NCBI GenBank assembly: GCA_020073165.1
Contig: JAIQFP010000007.1
Coordinates: 1 to 64,000 of the forward strand
Direction: 5' to 3'
Source: Terriglobia bacterium
GTDB lineage: Bacteria; Acidobacteriota; Terriglobia; Terriglobales; Acidobacteriaceae
DNA: 64,000 bases
Made by a program: the position numbers and the translations under genes. The notes beneath the pieces are model-generated. The model was not told the DNA's origin. It worked only from the letters and a program-made list of their open reading frames with translations, and made no database searches. Of this stretch, positions 60,707 to 64,000 are shown one piece after another. The stretch's first letter is position 1. Each line of letters begins with the position of its first letter.

Positions 60707-62163
60707 GCGATGTAGTCCAGCAACTCTGGGGTTTCTGTCACACACTTCGCCACGATGGGATCGACTATGGCGATTACATCGAGCAGCTAACCTATCTACT
60801 GTTCTTGAAGATGGCGGATGAACGCGACATCGAATTGCCGAAAGGCTGCGATTGGCCGAGCCTTGTCAATAGGTCCGGCACTGCTTTGCAGGATCATTAC
60901 ATCGATCTTCTGCGAAAACTCGGTCAGCAACGCGGGTTGCTCGGTGACATCTTCGCTGGCGCTCAGTCGAGGTTCAACAATCCAGTCAATCTTAAGAAGT
61001 TGCTTGGCTTGATTGACGACATCGAGTGGACTGCACTGGACATCGACATCAAGGCTGCTGCTTTCGAGGGGCTGCTTGAAAAAGCCGCGAGCGAAGGCAA
61101 GAAAGGGGCAGGTCAATACTTCACACCCCGCATCCTGATTAAGGCTCTCGTTCGGTGCATGAAGCCCGATCCGCGTGCTCACAAGGAATTCACCATGTGT
61201 GATCCCGCGTGCGGTACGGGCGGATTTCTTGTTTCATCCTACGAATGGCTAATCGAGGAAACTAAGGGCGGAGCACTGCCTCGCGATCTCGCCAAACGAT
61301 TGAGGTCCGACACCTATTTTGGGCAGGAACTTGTTCAACGTCCCCGTCGTTTGACCCTGATGAACCTATATCTGCACGGTCTGGAGCCTCATATCGCTTT
61401 CGGCGATTCGATCTACGAGATTCCGAGTGGTCAACGCTATGACGTGGTGATGACCAATCCACCATTCGGAACCAAGGGAGCAAATCAGGCACCAACCAGA
61501 GATGACTTCACCATTTCAACCAGCAACAAGCAGTTGAACTTCATCCAGCACGTGATGACGATCTTGAAGCCGGGTGGCCGGGCGGCGGTAGTTGTGCCGG
61601 ACAACTGTCTGTTCGCAGATCAGGCAGGCGAAGTTTTCAAGATTATCACCGAGGATTGCAACCTACACACTGTGCTCCGTCTTCCGAATGGTACTTTTAC
61701 GCCGTACAGCCCCGGCACCAAGACGAACGTGATCTTCTTCACCAAGGGTTACAAGACCGAGCACCTGTGGGTTTACGACGCTCGAAGCAATGTGCCCCAC
61801 ATCACAAAGAAAGATCGGCCCCTTACGCCGGAACACTTCGCAGAGTTCGAGAAGTGCTACGGTGCCGATCCGTATGGACGAGCAAGAAGGAACTCGGGCA
61901 ACTCCAAAGAAGATCGTTGGCGCACGTTTACCATTGATGAGATCAAGAACCGGAACTACAAGATTGACAGCCTCAAGTGGCTTAAGGATGAGTCGCTAGA
62001 TGATGGCGACAGTCTATTGGAGCCAGAAGAACTCGCAACCGATGCAATCGCTGAACTTCAGGCAGCAGTTGAGGAACTGACAACCATAGTGGCTCTTCTG
62101 GAAAACGGTACGGATGCAAACCACACGGAAAGAGCAACGGCCAAGAAATCAGTCTTGGCATAG
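60703..62163 (+). CDS. hsdM: Type I restriction-modification DNA methyltransferase subunit
   Basis: 486 residues, N6-adenine methyltransferase. The N-terminal helical HsdM_N domain (YGDYIEQLTYLLFLKMADER) precedes the SAM site D167-P-A-C-G-T-G-G and the catalytic N252-P-P-F in VVMTNPPFGTKG. KKGAGQYFTPR, the usual pre-motif, is intact. With two copies per HsdS it methylates and also forms part of the nuclease. Overlaps hsdR by 4 nt; hsdS begins 15 nt after the stop. All catalytic residues are present, so the system looks active. Confidence 0.96.
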   Translation: MSDVVQQLWGFCHTLRHDGIDYGDYIEQLTYLLFLKMADERDIELPKGCDWPSLVNRSGTALQDHYIDLLRKLGQQRGLLGDIFAGAQSRFNNPVNLKKLLGLIDDIEWTALDIDIKAAAFEGLLEKAASEGKKGAGQYFTPRILIKALVRCMKPDPRAHKEFTMCDPACGTGGFLVSSYEWLIEETKGGALPRDLAKRLRSDTYFGQELVQRPRRLTLMNLYLHGLEPHIAFGDSIYEIPSGQRYDVVMTNPPFGTKGANQAPTRDDFTISTSNKQLNFIQHVMTILKPGGRAAVVVPDNCLFADQAGEVFKIITEDCNLHTVLRLPNGTFTPYSPGTKTNVIFFTKGYKTEHLWVYDARSNVPHITKKDRPLTPEHFAEFEKCYGADPYGRARRNSGNSKEDRWRTFTIDEIKNRNYKIDSLKWLKDESLDDGDSLLEPEELATDAIAELQAAVEELTTIVALLENGTDANHTERATAKKSVLA

Positions 62164-62178
62164 AGAACACCTGCGATC

Positions 62179-63699
62179 ATGATCACAGAATTACCAGACG
62201 GCTGGTCGATCATTCGGGTTTCAGACTACTTTGATAGCTGGGGAGGGATGACGCCATCTACCAGTAACTCAAGCTATTGGGGCGGCAACGTGCCGTGGCT
62301 TTCGTCAAAGGACATCAAGACGCTGCGAATTACCGCTGGAGAGGAGTTCATCACTCGAAAAGCGTTGCAGGAGACCCGTCTGCGCCTCTGCCCAGCGGGT
62401 ACGGTCGTCATCGTGGTGCGAAGCGGTATCCTTGCGCATACCTTGCCTATTGCGGTCGTTGACGCTCCCGTTTCGATTAACCAAGACCTCAAAGCATTTC
62501 TTTCCCCGGACACTGGCCTAAATGAGTGGCTGGCTCTGGCCCTGCGAGCCTTATCCCCAGAAATCCTGTCGGAAAATCGTAAAGACGGCACAACCGTTCA
62601 AAGCATTCGTTACGAAGAACTCTGCGATCTCAAGATACCTGTACCACCACGCGGTGAACAGCGCAGGATTGCTGCTCGGGTTGTTCAGCTTAGCGAAAAA
62701 GTTGAGAACACGAAACAACGTCTTTCCCGAATCCCCGCGATCCTCAAACGCTTTCGGCAATCTATGTTGGCGGCAGCTTGTTCGGGGAGGCTCACCGCAG
62801 ACTGGCGTGAACAACATCCGCAGGCGACAGTCGTGTTCGCCAAGAGTGACGGCCCCGCTAAGACTCGTCGTGGTGTACCTGCCAGAGTTGAGTGTCCGAA
62901 CGATCTGGCTGAGTTCGAAATACCTCCGTCTTGGGCACTCAAGTCGGTCGCCGATCTCTTGATGCTGGGCACTCTGAAGGACATAAAAGACGGAAATCAT
63001 GGTTCAAATCACCCTAAGACTGCGGAACTTGGAGACCACGGTCTACCATTCATAACGGCTGCTCAAGTCAAGAACTACAAAATCGACTACGAAAGTGCTC
63101 CGAAGATAACTGGGCAACCATTGAAACGCCTTAAAGTGGGATTTGCGGAAAAGGGAGATGTAATTCTCACTCACAAAGGCACGGTCGGGAGAGCAGCGGT
63201 CAACACGAAGCCTTGTGTTCTAACGCCCCAAACCACGTACTATCGATGTGATCCAGAAGTACTCGACCCGGCCTATTTGGTTCATCTCCTGAATTCTCCG
63301 TTCTTTTACTCCCAGCTTGCCGCCGTCATGTCGCAGACTACACGAGACTTCGTTCCTATCAGTGAGCAGTATCGTCTGTTCCTAATTCTTCCTCCGGTGG
63401 AGGAGCAGCGGGAAATTGGCCGTCGTCTCGGTCTCTTGTTAGATGCTGCCGACAAAGTGCAGCAGGCTTTTCAAGATGCCACAGCACGAACAGATCGCCT
63501 AACCCAATCTGTCCTCGCCAAAGCCTTCCGTGGCGAACTCGTCCCCACCGAAGCCGAACTTGCTCGGCGTGAAGGCCGTGAATATGAGCCCGCCTCGGTG
63601 CTGCTGGAGCGCATCCGTGCAGAGCGGGAAAATCAGGTGAAGTCCCTGCAGGTTTCGAAGCACAAGTCGAAGAGATCCACTACGCTCGTCGGAGCGTGA
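62179..63699 (+). CDS. hsdS: Type I restriction-modification specificity subunit
   Basis: 506 residues. Two target-recognition domains in the usual order: the first from LPDGWSIIRVSDYFDSWGG to VPPRGEQRRIAARV, a long conserved helix (EKVENTKQRLSRIPAILKRF), the second from IPPSWALKSVADLLMLGTL to LPPVEEQREIGRRLG, and a second helix (AADKVQQAFQDATARTDRLT, SVLAKAFRGELVPTEAEL). Each domain reads half of a bipartite site; the site itself cannot be predicted. Directly followed by another gene with no spacer. Confidence 0.95.
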   Translation: MITELPDGWSIIRVSDYFDSWGGMTPSTSNSSYWGGNVPWLSSKDIKTLRITAGEEFITRKALQETRLRLCPAGTVVIVVRSGILAHTLPIAVVDAPVSINQDLKAFLSPDTGLNEWLALALRALSPEILSENRKDGTTVQSIRYEELCDLKIPVPPRGEQRRIAARVVQLSEKVENTKQRLSRIPAILKRFRQSMLAAACSGRLTADWREQHPQATVVFAKSDGPAKTRRGVPARVECPNDLAEFEIPPSWALKSVADLLMLGTLKDIKDGNHGSNHPKTAELGDHGLPFITAAQVKNYKIDYESAPKITGQPLKRLKVGFAEKGDVILTHKGTVGRAAVNTKPCVLTPQTTYYRCDPEVLDPAYLVHLLNSPFFYSQLAAVMSQTTRDFVPISEQYRLFLILPPVEEQREIGRRLGLLLDAADKVQQAFQDATARTDRLTQSVLAKAFRGELVPTEAELARREGREYEPASVLLERIRAERENQVKSLQVSKHKSKRSTTLVGA

Positions 63700-64000
63700 A
63701 TGAGTTCAACAGAGATTCAACTCGTCTTCGAAGGATCAGCCGTTCAGTCCGGCATGATTGACGCTCGGATGTTTGCAGAATCTCTTGCAGGGTGCAGTGA
63801 AATCTTTCGGCGCACCAACGAGATTGCGAACGGCGAGGCCAGCGAAGCCGCTGTCTTGGTGGAATCCGAATTCAAAGCCGGATCATTTATTGCCGGACTG
63901 CAACTCGAACAGCACGTCATTGAGACCGCCAAGAACCTCATCACACACCACGAGTTTCTGACGGCAGGTGGACTGGCTGCGCTGATCGGGTTCATCAAGA
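63700..64000 (+). CDS. Gene in the hsd operon, 3' end cut by window edge
   Basis: The ATG at 63700 follows the hsdS stop directly. The first 100 residues are visible: IQLVFEGSAVQSGMIDARMF, AESLAGCSEIFRRTNEIANG, then SEAAVLVESEFKAGSFIAGL. The pattern 'G..v..G.ida..la..l.g....f..an....g......V...f..GSF' is one I recall from uncharacterised proteins near restriction systems, but I cannot name the family. Zero spacing suggests it is co-expressed with the RM system. Confidence 0.7.
   Translation, partial: MSSTEIQLVFEGSAVQSGMIDARMFAESLAGCSEIFRRTNEIANGEASEAAVLVESEFKAGSFIAGLQLEQHVIETAKNLITHHEFLTAGGLAALIGFIK

Larger units (their letters stand above)
53186..64000. mobile_element. Integrated genomic island (right end outside window)
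   Basis: It begins at the broken tRNA-Leu gene. Genes inside are an excisionase-like HTH protein, an HNH-like protein, several unfamiliar small genes, a HEPN-motif protein and a complete type I restriction-modification operon. Gene style changes at the boundary: no exported, TPR or propeller proteins, and by eye the coding DNA is less GC-rich. No integrase gene is seen; the excisionase gene points at the boundary, but only about 180 bp remain there, so the integrase is either deleted or at the far end. Confidence 0.72.

Overview
This window looks like a chromosomal segment of an Acidobacteriota bacterium (Koribacter/Terriglobia-like). The grounds are fairly GC-rich coding DNA, an Oar-type TonB-dependent receptor with an N-terminal carboxypeptidase-like domain, sulfatase-fold/TPR fusion proteins, an FG-GAP/UnbV plus TPR pair, an ECF sigma factor coupled to a VOC protein, and many acidobacterial-style intergenic repeats. 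The assignment rests on gene content only; no 16S rRNA is present.

Layout. (1) 1-4700, minus strand: the str operon rpsL-rpsG-fusA-tuf. tuf runs off the left edge. A sigma70-like promoter lies about 480 nt upstream of rpsL. (2) 4740-7268: a large secreted lipoprotein. (3) 7325-14749, minus strand: nusB, a VOC-lumazine synthase fusion (ribH), a crotonase / 3-hydroxyacyl-CoA dehydrogenase / thiolase set, and a TPR-GAF-degenerate GGDEF protein. Almost every gap here holds short-period or inverted repeats. (4) 14893-19089: an APC permease, a small outer-membrane beta-barrel, and an ECF sigma factor overlapping a VOC protein. (5) 19127-28021: an envelope locus with DUF1175, alpha-2-macroglobulin and a membrane protein on the plus strand, meeting a SpoIID-metallopeptidase fusion and a transpeptidase-only PBP on the minus strand. 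(6) 28101-35364: a small lipoprotein, a DinB protein and three alkaline-phosphatase-superfamily 'sulfatase'/TPR proteins, all with Thr at the formylglycine position. (7) 35383-43460, minus strand: two TPR proteins, an Oar-like TonB receptor and a UnbV/FG-GAP protein. (8) 43666-53023: small proteins, DinB, ICMT-like methyltransferase, M1 peptidase, kelch, zinc-ribbon, SnoaL-like, MBL-rhodanese and beta-propeller proteins.

(9) 53150-64000: a tRNA-Leu(CAA) gene is cut off inside its anticodon loop, and an integrated island begins there and runs off the right edge. It carries an excisionase-like HTH protein, an HNH-like protein, a basic-repeat protein, a plus-strand run of unfamiliar genes, a HEPN-motif protein with an upstream overlapping mini-ORF, and a complete type I restriction-modification operon (hsdR-hsdM-hsdS) followed by a further truncated gene.

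The most unusual gene is at 54914-55924. After removal of the initiator Met, its N-terminus carries Ser1, Asp17, Arg19 and Thr21 in the same register as proteasome beta subunits, with a candidate Lys33 counterpart at 35, and it ends in a CxxC...CxxC zinc ribbon. I infer a proteasome/HslV-type Ntn hydrolase in a defence island, next to a DUF5677 protein and a frameshifted small gene.
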